NCBI GenBank assembly: GCA_022559845.1
Contig: CM040117.1
Location: 78,929,059 to 78,993,058, forward strand
Reading direction: 5' to 3'
DNA from: Amorphophallus konjac
Lineage: Eukaryota > Streptophyta > Magnoliopsida > Alismatales > Araceae
DNA length: 64,000 bases
The notes under the pieces were generated by a model that saw nothing but the letters and a program-made list of their open reading frames with translations, did no database searches and was not told the origin of the DNA. Shown one piece after another: positions 35,685-47,273 of the stretch (its first letter is position 1; the number at the start of each line of letters is the position of its first letter). The translations under genes and the position numbers were made by a program.

Positions 35685-36183
35685 GAAGGGCAGTTCAATT
35701 CAGATGTAATCATGCAGTTCAAGTTTGAGAGGTATTCAATGACCAATCATTTCACACACATTTTTCAAGATCTTCACTTATCAAACTAGAGTAACAAAGT
35801 GTCAAGTTTTTAGAATGCATACCTGAGTTCAATGAGCATCACCACATGCCTTTAAAAAGAAGCAAGCTTGACAGTAGCCTAAAGCGAGGGTAGCCATTTA
35901 TTGTTGAGTAGTTCAGATGAAGCAATATATGTGAGGAATATTTCATGTTCGACATTATCTGAACATTATGCAGCCATAGAAATCCCGAAACTCACACAGC
36001 AATGTCATGATCAATTAGATATGGCAATGAGTATGAGATGCATGTCCACGAGGATGAGTTAGACTCACAATTCGAACACATTCATTTAAAGATAAGCTCC
36101 CCCTTTCCATGTGCACAAAATACACAATGACATTTTTATTTTTAAAATATATGCAACCTATGACCTAAATGGACAAGTGACTC

Positions 36184-36274
36184 GTGGTACAAGGCGGAGA
36201 TACATTCTCACGCATGGTGATAGTCTTCAGACAAGAATGACTTGCCTTTCATCAAATCACCATTTGATATACCA
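36184..36274 (-). repeat. Conserved block, copy 2 (element D)
   Basis: In element sense it opens TGGTATATCAAATGGTGA, then has TGAAGAC, ATGCGTGAG and CTCCGCCTTGTACCA. A PPT-like AGGGGGAGC follows ~80 nt later in element sense. Confidence 0.85.
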
Positions 36275-36916
36275 CATAGTCATGCAATGATAAACAAGCA
36301 TATGAATTTTTAGAATCATGAAGTGCATTGATGCAATGGTGATTAAAAAATATGTAATGCATTCTAACAACATTTTTTTTGTTTTCCAAAATAGAGATCA
36401 GAAATTTATTTTCAATACTTGTGCCTTGAGCATTCATCATTTTCAAGCTTTCCACCTTTCATACCATGCCTTAGGCACTTGCTTTAGCACGTACTAGGAC
36501 TTCCACCAGCTTATGCTCAAGTCGATCCTGGAGGTTGTTCAATTTCTGGTATCTCATCTCCTTGTGGCAATTGAGAAGGTTTTCATCATTTTTTATCCTT
36601 GCAATGGTATATGTTTAGTTGACTCAAGCCTGACTATGGATGACCAGCATCATTTGGACTTGGGGAGTGTAATCTGCATCCAATGGCAAGAGGACTTAAG
36701 CTGTCAATTTTGATTTAAGTTTATTGACAGTGACATGCCAAAATAATTTAACAACCATCATCTCTTAGACAAATCTAGATGCAATGCATGATTCATATGT
36801 GAACCTAAACATTAAGCCTATATGATGAATGTGATTGCTCCCCCTTAGTGTGTGCATGAATGCAAGATGTTCGGTGACAATCCTATCCCATATGCAACCT
36901 TTTAAGTAAATGACTC

Positions 36917-37020
36917 ATAGTACTAGGCGGAGAACTTAGATCCAAAGATCACCTCACCGTAGTGATAGTTTTCAGACAGGCTTGTCCTGCCCTTCCACAT
37001 GTCACCATTTGATATACTAT
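36917..37020 (-). repeat. Conserved block, copy 3 (element D)
   Basis: In element sense it opens ATAGTATATCAAATGGTGA, then has CTGTCTGAAAACTATCA and CTCCGCCTAGTACTA. A PPT-like AAGGGGGAG follows ~70 nt later, the same arrangement as copy 2. Confidence 0.85.
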
Positions 37021-37402
37021 GTACCCATGGATGATGAAGGTAGGAGGATTGTTGTGCATTATGACATGAATTCATAATGTTCAACTATAGCATGACAGAG
37101 TGTGAAAGAGCGTATGCAAACATGAGGGTGTATGCAAGCTCAACAAACGTAGTGAATTTTATTGATGGCTTCAAGGCACCACTTCAACAAGATGCTATAT
37201 GAGGATGATATGCACAAGTGTATGCAACTATCTATGGATGGAATGCATTAACAAACATGTGCATCAACACAAGATAATTTAGCACAATATGAATCAAACA
37301 ATGACATAATTACTGAAGAGAATGAGAGGGATATCACATGAATTTCTAAATTTCAGTTTTACTTTTTCTTTTAACCTGATTTATCCCACTTGTGTGTCTT
37401 AC

Positions 37403-37448
37403 CTTCGTGATAAAAACAGAATTCATGCTTTACATTCCCAAGGCACAC
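37403..37448 (-). other. Conserved ~46-nt block after the gag stop (element D copy)
   Basis: On the minus strand the gag stop is followed after ~16 nt by TTTTGCAG, then GTGTGCCTTG, ending GAAG/GTAAGA. See the B copy at 15263-15312 and the E copy at 49169-49222. Confidence 0.6.
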
Positions 37449-37464
37449 CTGCAAAACAAATTTC

Positions 37465-39098
37465 TCATTTGGCATTCTTAGGTACCCAAACCATCTTGGG
37501 TCCTTGTGGGTTAGCAGCATCTTTGGCATGTTGCTTCCACTTCATAACAACATTCAAATCATCAATATTCTTCAGAAAATAATCATGCACCATATGTCCA
37601 AATTTACCACAGTAGTTGCAACATGACTTTGAGTTCTTAAATGCACGAGGATTCTTTGGAGCATGTGATTTTTTGTTCCACTCTTGTTTCCCATTTGCAA
37701 AAGGTTTCATTCTTTTCCTACATGCTTCTAAATCATCATTCTTTCTCATAAAACAATCATGCATGGCATGTCCATATTTTCCACAATAAAAACATGAGAA
37801 TTTCTTTCTAGGTGGTTGTGTGTGTGTGGAAGAAGTATGTTCAACATGCATGGAGATGCTAGTAGCATTATTAGATTTTTGATGCATGTTGATTTTCTGA
37901 TTTTTGTTTTCTTTTTGAAGCTTTTGGACATTCACATTATTTTTTTGATTTGATTGGGTTCTTGATATAGTGGGTTGATGGGAGTAAGATGTAGAGGTGG
38001 TAGATGCACAATTGTCATGAACAAATGAAGTATATATTTTACTTTCAAATTTCTTTTTATTCACAGGATCGAACCCCAGCCCTTCTCTTTGAAAGTTTAC
38101 TTTCATTCCCAACAGTTTATCCAAGTTTTCTTGACCATTGACAAATCTAGATAAAGAAGCATTCAAATTAGAAATTTCTTTTTCAAGTGATGAAATATGC
38201 AATTCATAGGAAACCATCTTATTTTCACAAGTCTTGACTTGTTCATATAATTGGGTGTTGATGATTTTGTAGGTTTCCATTTCGTGTTTCATCACATGCA
38301 TTTCTTCACATTGATCAGCAAGCAAACTTTTTCCTTTTTCAAAAATGAGCAATCTTTCAGAAATGGTATTGTTCAATTCCTTCAGTTTCTCATTTTCATT
38401 TCAAGATTTTTATCATGAGCAAACTCATTTTGACCATTGTTCATAAGACTTACTCTCTCTCTCAGCTCTTTATTTTCATTTCTCAAAGAAGATATTTGAT
38501 CTTTATGAATTTCAATGTCGAACACATGACCATCAATCAATTCCTTCAAGTGTGTGCATTCTTTACATGGAGAATCACATTTATTTTGTCCAACATTCTT
38601 TTCCAATTTTTTGTTTTCAGACTTAACCTTCTCGTATTTATCAGCAAGCTCATCATATGCAATCAATAACTCTTCATAGTTGAATTCATCTTCATTATCA
38701 GAATCAGAATTTACCTTTGAGCTTGATTCAACTTGCTGATCACTCCCTTGATAACTCGTGCCTGCCACAAGACATTGATCTTCATGCTCTTCCCGGACTT
38801 TGGTTAAGCCGACCAAGATATCCTTCGCGGATCTGCAATGGGAGACAAAAGGGAAATGATTAGAATCAACTGCAGCAATAAGCAATTTTAGAACCAAACA
38901 ATTTTGATCATGTTTGAGCTTGGAATCTGCGGTCCAGACAGATTTATCTTTAGGCAACTCATAAGGACCATGTGAGATAAGCTTCCATAACTTAGGATCA
39001 TATGAGTTTACTAGACTGCACATCCTTCCTAACCATAAATCAAAATTGCAACCATCAAACACCGGTGGAGAATTCAAGGTGTACATAATGGTAGTCAT
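37465..39098 (-). pseudogene. Gag of element D, one frameshift
   Basis: The first 238 codons (39098 to 38382) hold the copia-type gag domain: PPVFDG near residue 11, DPKLW.LI and GPYELP near residues 32-47, and a CRSAKDIL helix near residue 86. An acidic linker and a coiled-coil with a CX2C pair follow. A single-base frameshift near 38400 moves the frame; the remaining ~300 codons continue the coiled-coil, a basic Q/N-rich stretch and two CX2C..H zinc knuckles (~37790 and ~37610, the second ending in Tyr instead of Cys). The end is the GPK..WVPK signature, then stop. The total is ~544 codons. No pol follows. The full protein would need the frameshift to be bypassed. Confidence 0.9.
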
Positions 39099-39145
39099 TG
39101 ATCTGGATCACTCTAGATCGTTAGATCTATGAAATTAGAGCCTTG

Positions 39146-39157
39146 GCTCTGATACCA
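39146..39157 (-). other. Primer binding site of element D
   Basis: The minus strand reads TGGTATCAGAGC, two bases from the 5' LTR. Confidence 0.93.
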
Positions 39158-39159
39158 AT

Positions 39160-41108
39160 TGAAGTCCCGCGATCAATGACACCCAAGAGGGGGGTGAATT
39201 GGGTGTTTACCAATTTTAAGAAAACTTTTGGCTTTTTACAAAATATGTGGTAAACAATAATTAGCAATTGAAAACTAATTAACCAATTCTTTCAAACTCA
39301 CCATTCCCACACGACCATACAACGAAAACAATCAAACCACACAAATAACACACAATGCACAGCGATTTTTAAGGTGGTTCGGATGCAACGACGGCAATCC
39401 TACGTCCACCCCTCACCAAACCCGGTGAGACTTCACTCGGGGATAAATCCCCAAACGGAGACAACGCTCGAACCACACACGCAGGACGACTCCTGCACAC
39501 ACACACGGGGATGCGCCCCAACACACACACGGAGACAAGCTCCAACACACACACACACACACACGGAGATGAACTCCAACACGATCCGACAACCGGATCA
39601 CAACCACACACACAAGATCGAACGGATCCAAAAAGACCCTCACACACACAAACGCAGATCTAGGAAGATCCACGTACACACACGAATCAATTACGACACA
39701 CACACAAACAACCACAGATCCAACACGATCCATACACACACAAGTTATTGCTATTTATGATGAAGCACAAATATGAGACTTAAAGCACAAGACACCAAAG
39801 TAAATAGACCACAGTTTAGAATGCTCCTGATTTAGGCTCCCCCTGAGTGTATGCTCCGGATGTTCGCGTTGATTCCTTCTTCACCTGAATGGCTTGAGAC
39901 TCAGCTTGAATGGCCTTGTATTGGATGTAGGTTTCCTTGCACGGAGTACTGTTCACTGCTATAGTACTTCTTCTTATCTTCACTTGGACAGCCTTCCCTT
40001 AAGCTCTTCTTGAGATCCTTGCTTGATTGGAACTCCTTGGCTTTAGAAGATGACTGAATGGCTTCAGTTGATGCTTGAATGGCTTCGATCGGATGAAGAA
40101 CTTGGTGGAAGGAATGTTGTTCATGATCGTTGCAGTAACCTTCCTTTGATAGCTACTATCTTGATCTCTCTAGGTTGATTTGGTGTTGCTTCAATTCATG
40201 GGAAGATGAAGGCTTCAAAATAGATCTTGGATCTTCAACTATGATGAGGCTTTGATCTTCGAATCACTGTTCATGGCTACAGTGATATTCCTCCTCTTCC
40301 TTGAGCCAACTTGATCTCTCTTGTTCTCTTGGAGCCTCTTAGGGTTTATGACCTCAAAGAGAGGTTTTATAACCCTTTGAAGGTTAGGAGACAAGTCCCA
40401 GATCTAGATCCACAAAATCTGGGGTGCTTGGGAGCATTGGGATTAAAGAAATGGGGTGAAGGACCTCTTTTCGAACTTGACACAAAAGTCAACAAAGAGG
40501 GCCTCGGGGCTGGCGGTCGACCGGTGGAGGGCTGGCGGTGGACCAGAATTTTACAGGTTTCAGTCCGTTGCTTGTTGGGAAAAATGGTTGACCGCCCCTG
40601 TCTGGGCGGTCGACCGCTGCTGGCAGTCGACCAGTCCTGGACCGGCGGTCGACCGTTGGTAGGGGAAGCCCCGGGTTTCTCTCGTTTAGCCCTTTAAACC
40701 CTTGAGCAGCTCATTCACGTTTGTGGCATCAAACTCCTTTGACCTTAAGGATTTGTACTGAGTATATGGACCAATGGTTCTTGACAGTAAATGACATATA
40801 CCACCTGTTTTGGATTGCAGAGGAGCATGGTGCTTATCCACACGTTTGGTTTACCAGGTGGCTACCATGAGTTGATCCTGCAAGTAAAATAGTCATGGTT
40901 AATACCATGCTTGTTCACATTAAAGAGATTATGAAACCTCTTGCCTCTTGCAAACCCAACATAAAAAATAAGATGAATGAGCACAATCATCAAGAACATG
41001 TGTAATCATCACAGGTTTAGTTATCATCATTAAAGCACACATTAAGTTTAGTTATCATCCAAATCATAACTTAACAATTACAACAATCATCAAAACCATA
41101 ACTCAACA
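39160..41108 (-). repeat. 5' LTR of element D (1949 bp)
   Basis: It aligns with 31392-33341 over its whole length, with scattered substitutions. It contains a CA run at 39545-39564, TATA at 40365-40371 (minus) and the GGTCGACC array at 40500-40655. Confidence 0.95.
39411..39430 (-). other. Conserved R-U5 hairpin, element D (5' LTR)
   Basis: This is the same stem as at 31643. One terminal base is changed so that the outer pair becomes U-G in the minus-strand RNA, which still pairs. Confidence 0.75.
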
Positions 41109-41113
41109 CATAT

Positions 41114-42481
41114 GGCCCACGCGGAAAACACTGAAGCATGATTCCCAAGGTAGCTCACAAGCCGCCACGCCGATTCCCCATCCTATGGAAAGGCGGGAGA
41201 CCTCCAGCCCCAAGCTGGCAACTGGACTCACAGTCCAAGGCTGAACACTTGGCCTAGTCGGGAACCATCTTCCGCAGGAAACTACGACATACGGGGGAAC
41301 CCCACCGCACTCACACCAATGTACGGTGTCACAAGCTGAGAACACCACTTCCCGGGACTCGAATCGGCAAGGAAAGAACCACCGGTTAGACAAAACACAG
41401 TAAATGGTCCACCCTAGGCCGTTCCTGTAAACACGGTCAGTCTGTGGACCACCTCAGAACTCAAGTGGTTCTATACAGACCGTTTGATAATCTGGCACGG
41501 TCACCTACTAACCGCCTATAAGCCCTATAAACGGTCCTCCTTGGGCTGTGCAAGATATGCACGGCCCCTCCTTGGACCACTCCAGACAATGAACGACTCA
41601 AATGGGGCCGTTCAAGCTCTGGACAGAACGAGAAACCACATGGCCTTACCCAGACCGTTCGAGACCTACACGGTCCAACGATAGGCCGCTTGGGTACATG
41701 AACGGTCCCCCTTGGGGCCGTCCAGTCACCCAACGACACGAAAGCTGAACGGTCATCTCGTGACCATGGAAACGTACACGGCCTAACCCAGGACCGTGCA
41801 AAGGACTAAACGGCCAAACCCTTGACCGTATAGACCCAACACTGTGTAATGGTTAAAACGCAACGGCCACAACCACCTCGGGAGTCACGCTGGCTCCACT
41901 AGGTACATGGTCGGCCTTTGGGCCGTCCAATAGTTACACGGTCGAACGATGGATCGTTTACCTTATCGACATAAAGGGGCAGGTGGCGGTCAGACCGAAA
42001 CCGCCCAACCATAAAATTGGTCTACCTTAGACCACCCAGACAGGTAGAGCGGTCTATCGCAGGGCCGCTACCCCAAAACACGGTGAAACAGACGATAAAC
42101 GGTCACCCTGGGGACCGTCTCACCTTATAAGCGGCTTCTGTAAGACCGTGTTTAAGCCGGAAAACTGAGAACGGCGGGAAACACACCAAAAAGCCGTTCA
42201 ACGCCCCATTCACCCCCGGGTGAAGGGGAAACAATGGGGAATCCATCCCCAAGCACCCTAACATGCATCTATACCCTTTGATCAGTCAAAAATCCCACGA
42301 AACGAGAGATCTGGCTCACTCCCCAAAAACATGGATTTTGCCCAAAATGCGAAAATAAACCCGCTCGGCTCGCCACGGCCTACAAAACTCATGGGAAAGA
42401 AAGTGCATGAGCTGGGAGTCCATCTCCCTATCTCCACAGAAGATTTCGCACCCCGAGGTCACCGATCCACGAAGAAATGCC
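41114..42481 (-). repeat. Middle LTR of element C, part 2
   Basis: It matches the left LTR of C from ~25148 to ~26515. It ends at AAATGCC, where element E begins, and continues at 54616. Confidence 0.92.
42477..42481. repeat. Target site duplication of element E
   Basis: ATGCC at 42477-42481 is repeated at 54611-54615. Joining the flanks gives AAATGCCGTTTAAAC, as in the left LTR of C near 26507-26520. Confidence 0.95.
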
Positions 42482-42919
42482 TGTTGAACATGTGTGCAAC
42501 ATGATTAATTTTATGGTTTTGATGATGTCTGCCTCTGTAGTCATTAATGAACTATACCTGCATTTGATAGAATCATACATTTTAGGTCATTATACTTCGA
42601 GCGCAAAAGATCAAGAATGACACACAAATCTAGGCAATTGGATACCCAGATATCAAGGCATATGACAATATTGGAGGCATGAAAATCTAGCTTGTTTCAA
42701 GCACAGAAATCAAGCTGAATAGCATCACACATATGGTCATTGCATATTCCTCATATGGTCAGTGCATATCTTGCCTTATGGATGGTTCAAGGTCAGTGCA
42801 ACTTCTAGATAGCAAGCCACAAGATAATCCATGGAATGGAGTGGAGATGGAAAATGTGAAAGCTCAATGTTGCGCCCTCGCACGCGGATCGACCTGCGCG
42901 GTCAGGTCACGGGGGTCAA

Positions 42920-42962
42920 GGGGGCAGCCCCCCTTGTGGGGGATTCTGGGGGCGGAGCCCCC
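42920..42962. other. Twin G/C-rich palindromes in the LTR of element E
   Basis: GGGGGCAGCCCCCC (42920-42933) and GGGGGCGGAGCCCCC (42948-42962) can each fold into a hairpin. Diverged copies are at 52678-52722. Confidence 0.8.
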
Positions 42963-43189
42963 GCAACAAAATTTTGATTGTAAGAGCAATATAATCAATA
43001 GAAGTCTTGAAGATAGTTAAGGTCGATGCACAAAGAAGCATAACCAAGAGAAACCAAAGTCAAAGACTCAGTTGACACCTTCTAGACTGTCAAGAGTGAT
43101 GTTACAGACATGAATGGGGTGCTAAAGAACTTAAGTGACGAGCTAAAGCAGTTAACGGACCGACCCGGGAAAATCGAAAGTCTGCCCAG

Positions 43190-43370
43190 CTGGCGGTCGA
43201 CCGCCAGCCCAGGGGCGGTTGACCGCCCCAGCCAGAAGCTCCCAGTCTGCACCTCTCTCAGTGGCGGTCGACCTCCAGCCCAGTAGCGGTCGACCGGAAA
43301 TCCCAGGGAACATCCATCTACAACGTTTCTCAGTAGCGGTCGACCGCCAGAAGCCACAGGTCGACCGCCA
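43190..43370. repeat. GGTCGACC palindrome array in the U3 of element E
   Basis: Six copies of GGCGGTCGACCGCC or close variants occur in 180 bp, ~140 bp upstream of the TATA position. They recur at 52950-53140 in the 3' LTR. Confidence 0.9.
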
Positions 43371-43902
43371 GCCCCGAGCCATCAATGTTGACTTTGTTTT
43401 TTTACTTCGAGAAGGGCCATTCCCCATGGATTTCTTTAATCCAAAAGTCACCTAATCACCCACAAAATATGGATCTGGTCTGGGATGTGTTTATTGACCA
43501 TCCAAAGAGAAATAAAACCAATACAAGAGGGTTAAAAACCCTAGTTGATCATTTGGAGCAAAGAGAGATGAAGAGAGTCTAGAAGAGCTCCAAGGAAGAA
43601 GAGGTACTGTAGCCGTGAACAATACTCCGTACAGAAGTTCTACATCCAATCCAAGGGATTCAAGCCTACATCTGAAGCCCTCAATCTTCAAGGAAGAAGA
43701 GAAGCAAGCAAGCTCACAAAGGAGATCAAAAGGAAGATCAAAGCTACATCCAAACCTCTTCATCAACTCAAGGGAAGATCAAAGCTACATCCTGTATCTT
43801 CTCCATCAACTCAAAGGGATCAAAGGAAGATCAAAGCAACAGATTCAAGATCCAACAATCTCAGACAAGATCTACTTCATTCTAGCATATCTCCATATCT
43901 TG

Positions 43903-43907
43903 TTTGA
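43903..43907. repeat. Target site duplication of solo LTR F
   Basis: TTTGA at 43903-43907 is repeated at 46291-46295. Joining the flanks gives CTTGTTTGAGC, as in the uninterrupted 3' LTR of E near 53700. Confidence 0.95.
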
Positions 43908-46290
43908 TGATGGAGGCATCATCCACAACTCCCTTTGGCTAGGGTCTTCTTCACACTCTGACGTCGTTTGAGTTCGGGCCTCTCTCTATAAAGGCCCAAT
44001 TATCCTTTTTGTGCTATCTATTTGAGTCATTTGATGTAATTTTCATTTTATTTGAGTCATGTCCCTAGGTCTTGCATTTATTTTCTTAAGTTTGAGTGTC
44101 ATTAGATTGTTTAGTTAGCTATTGGGCCCAATTCTTCAGGCTTGGCCCAAGAGCCCCCTACCCCCTCGGTTATTTGTCATTGAGTCTTTTGTCAGGGTCT
44201 TATTGTAAAATGTGGGTTGCCTATATATAGGGCCCCATTTCCTTCCTTTTGGACTAATGAATGAATCAATGCAAAAGATTTCTAATTGAGTGTTCAAATT
44301 TAGTTCTAATGGAGTGATTCCAATATTGGGTGAGAAGCCCTAGGGGAGAGATTCCACACCCCACCCCTCTCTCTCTCTCTCTCCCTCTTTCTCTCTCCTA
44401 GGTTCGCCCCTTTCTCTCTCTCCTCCCCTCCCAACCACCTCCACCCTCCCACCTACCCCATTAAGGCCCCTCCACTTCCCCATATCCATCTTTACTCCAC
44501 CCCATAGTTCCAAGGAAGAGACCCCCAATCCCCACTCCACCCTCCAACCCCCAACCACCCCCACCTCTTTCCAACACACCTTTCCTTCTTCCCCATGCAA
44601 TCCTCCACTTCCCAAGCCCAATTGGAAATTTGAAATCCTTCCCTCCATTGGTTTTGGCCGCCCCTCCCTCCTCCCCTTAGACTAAGGTCGCCCCTCTCTC
44701 CCTCCATTCCCACCACCCCTTTGCATATCCCATTACCCTCTCTCCAACTGAGCCTTGCGCCCTCCCCTTCTTCCTCCACCTCCCCACTACCTCTAGCACC
44801 ATTCCATACTCCCACACCTTCCCACCACCATTCCCCATTTCCCCCTTCACCCTATACTTCCTTCTTCTTCTTCTTTCTAGGTCAATTGGAGGCTATGTCA
44901 AAGATGCTGCTTGCAGTCCAGAAGATGCAGATGAATCAGTAGCTTGCAGAAGCCATCACGATCACCTCCCTGCGAATCTTAAGGCACAAGTGGAATCCAT
45001 AGAAGCGTCTACCTGTCTTCTTCGCCACGGCGGTGGTTTCACCCCCATCTGAGCTCGGTACTGCCCGAGAGGTCCGTTCGCCCACAACTGCACAGAGCTG
45101 CCCCTGCAGAGTACCTGAACCGGAATAGAAGCTTTACCACGACGAACCTCGAAAGAATTAGCTCAAGAGATCTTCCACAAAGTTCTTCCTCGTCCTGTCT
45201 ACTTTCAGAATCAAGAAGCAGAACTTTGATCGACATCCGTGGACCAGAGTTATCCATTTTCTCCCTCGGGTATGCGGTTCTGCTTCCCACAGCCTGCACC
45301 GACCTGTCATCATTGTTCAGAGTCCCCTGGTCTTCTCCGGCATCGTTTGGCTTCCCCGCCAGTTTTGCTGCGAAGAGGACTCGTCCACAGTTCCAAAAAC
45401 TCTGGCAGTGCTTGATTTTGATTTCGAGAGCTGCCGGGGCATCCTCTGCAACCTGCTATTGGAAACCAGAAGCTGCCAGTCTGAGAATCTGCCACCCTGT
45501 TCGGGCCTCCACCCAGACCAGCATCGGCGCCAGAAGAAATCAAAAAAATTTGGATGACTTTCCTAGCCTCCTACGAAGATTTTCAAGGTGGTTTCGTCCC
45601 AAACACAATTTGGTAGCAGTCGTAGCAACCATTTCTTCGATCATCTGTCAGCACTCACAGAACGTGGATAGAACCGGCAGCCTCCCATCTTCGATGTTCC
45701 TTTCTCAAGTTCCCCTCCCCGCTTGGCCGGCTAAAGGCCCCTCCCTGTGTGGAGGTAGTTTTAGTTGTAATATCCATTAACCCCCACCCCAAGGTGCCCC
45801 TCCTACGAGAGGTGTAGTATTGTAATCGTTTGAGCAGGTCAAGCTACCCCGGCGTGGCGTGTGGGGAACCCACGCTTCCCCGCTCGCCCTCGTCTCCGAG
45901 TGGGACCGGTTTCTTCAAACCGGTCGAGTAAGTGCTCTAAAACCTTGCTCTCATTTGTGCTTATCTTTCAATATTAGTTCTTAGTTCCGCTGGCCGTGAG
46001 AGTGAGAGCTCGCTCCTCAAGCCCTGTTGCCTTGAGTGACCACCGTGGGAAGAGTGTCACCGGTGCATTTGGCACTTTGTCGGCCCCATTGTATTTGGTC
46101 TCCTCATCCTTTGGGAATCAAATCTTGGCCTTGTTGACCCTCTACCAGCAAGGGCCCAACCCTCACATCCTCCACTTGGCATTGCCAAGTCACCACGGGC
46201 TTGGGTGAGCGACGGGAGAGCGGTGGCCCAAAATGGCCCATTTGAATGCGAATGTGCTTGCTTGCTTAAGTCCAAGGGTGTGTCACATCA
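43908..46290 (+). mobile_element. F: solo gypsy LTR (2383 bp)
   Basis: It starts TGATGGAGGCATC and ends GTCACATCA, flanked by a perfect TTTGA duplication, with no internal sequence. It shares the TATA context, CT-rich leader and CG-rich 3' part with the LTR of element A, so it belongs to a related chromovirus family. The solo form implies LTR-LTR recombination after insertion. A CT-microsatellite lies at 44367-44383. Confidence 0.93.
44222..44229 (+). promoter_or_regulatory. TATA box in solo LTR F
   Basis: TATATATA in the context TTGCC-TATATATA-GGGCCC is the same arrangement as in element A at 6976. Confidence 0.7.
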
Positions 46291-46295
46291 TTTGA

Positions 46296-47197
46296 GCATT
46301 TTCATCTTGTTCTATTTTCATTTCATTCAATCTATTGAAACTGAAGATCGTCCCTACCGGTGGTTAGTAGGAAGGTAATCTGGAGTTCTCCGATCTGCAG
46401 TGTAGCCGTCCCTGTCGGCTTTGTGTGTAGGAAGACAGAAAGAGGGTTTTCTCTGTTCTGTGGTTTGGGGCATGTCCCCGGTCAAACTGTGAGTCAGCAG
46501 GAAAGCCTCACCGAGTTTTGGTGAGGGGTGGACATAGGATGCGGGGTTGTAACCGAACCACCTTAAAAATCCCTGTGTTGTGGGTTGTTCATCGTATGCG
46601 ATTGCTCTTTATCTTCTACCCCCATTCACAGGTTCGTGTGCTTCCATACTTGGTTATCTTGTTTACATACTCAAGCACTCAGATTTGCACTTTCAGTTTT
46701 ATCTGTGGTTTAATTGGGCTTAGCACTTTGACTGCATCCCTTGGGCGACCTGCTGCACCCTTGCACACAGGCACGAAGGTGAAAGTATTACTAAGTGTTT
46801 CCCTTGCTTAGACTCGCATGCACCTTGGTTGATCACCACTACATTCACACACATATGCACTTTGAGTGATCAACATAGCACACACACACGCACGCTTGTT
46901 ACAAGCTAATTCATGTTCTAGTGTTATGCTTTATGATCCCTACTCTATAAGGCTTGTATCTCTCAAAGATCACAAAAGTGCTTAAAGAAGTGTTGACGAT
47001 TCATCGCTTGTAATCCAAGTCTTTTCATTTGAGCCACTCTAATTATTTTCACTGTGCATTATGCCTAAGTGATTCATTCACTTTATAGGAATGGTTCCTG
47101 CTTCCGATAGCTAAGAGTTTTTAAATAGGTCAAAGCTTTTGAAAAGATCTATTCAACCCCCCCTTCTAGATCCGACTACACCTCGCGGGACCCAACA
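46296..47197 (+). repeat. 5' LTR of element E, part 2
   Basis: It continues the E LTR after F and ends GGGACCCAACA. It matches 53707-54610 and contains the hairpin at 46506. Confidence 0.93.
46506..46526 (+). other. Conserved R-U5 hairpin, element E (5' LTR)
   Basis: A 7-bp stem CCTCACC/GGTGAGG encloses a 7-nt loop. It is followed by GGTGGACATAGG and CCGAACCACCTTAAAAAT. The other LTR has it at 53919-53939. Confidence 0.8.
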
Positions 47198-47199
47198 AG

Positions 47200-47211
47200 T
47201 GGTATCAGAGC
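47200..47211 (+). other. Primer binding site of element E
   Basis: TGGTATCAGAGC, initiator tRNA-Met type, lies two bases after the LTR. Confidence 0.95.
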
Positions 47212-47273
47212 CTGGCTCTACCATTCCCAGATCCAACGATCTGCAGGGAAAGATTCCGGTGTAGTTTATTTAG

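Larger units (their letters stand above)
33361..37402 (-). other. Non-coding region of element D with repeated blocks and PPT-like tracts
   Basis: About 4 kb of AT-rich DNA without a credible ORF. PPT-like CTCCCC tracts are at 33422, 33452, 34933, 34967, 36097 and 36839. CTGAGTAACTGGGG-type blocks lie at 34578-34591 and 34681-34695. Three copies of a longer block are at 35581-35684, 36184-36274 and 36917-37020. Confidence 0.75.
31392..41108 (-). mobile_element. Element D: complete Sirevirus-like element, gag only
   Basis: It has two LTRs (1950 and 1949 bp), PBS, gag with a single frameshift, a 4.1 kb non-coding region with many PPT-like tracts, a PPT and perfect 5-bp target duplications. No pol or env-like coding is seen, although the element is complete end to end. 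It is therefore a non-autonomous element of ~9.7 kb, longer than most gag-only TR-GAG elements described in plants. Confidence 0.92.
42482..43907 (+). repeat. 5' LTR of element E, part 1
   Basis: It starts TGTTGAACATG and matches 52234-53706. It includes G/C palindromes at 42920-42933 and 42948-42962, GGTCGA-type motifs and the GGTCGACC array at 43190-43370. The TATA position (43511) reads AATAAAA here and TATAAAA in the 3' LTR. Confidence 0.93.

Noticed and set aside
36513..36713. 66-codon open frame in element D
   Set aside because: It is on the opposite strand to the element, short, and not conserved in E or B.
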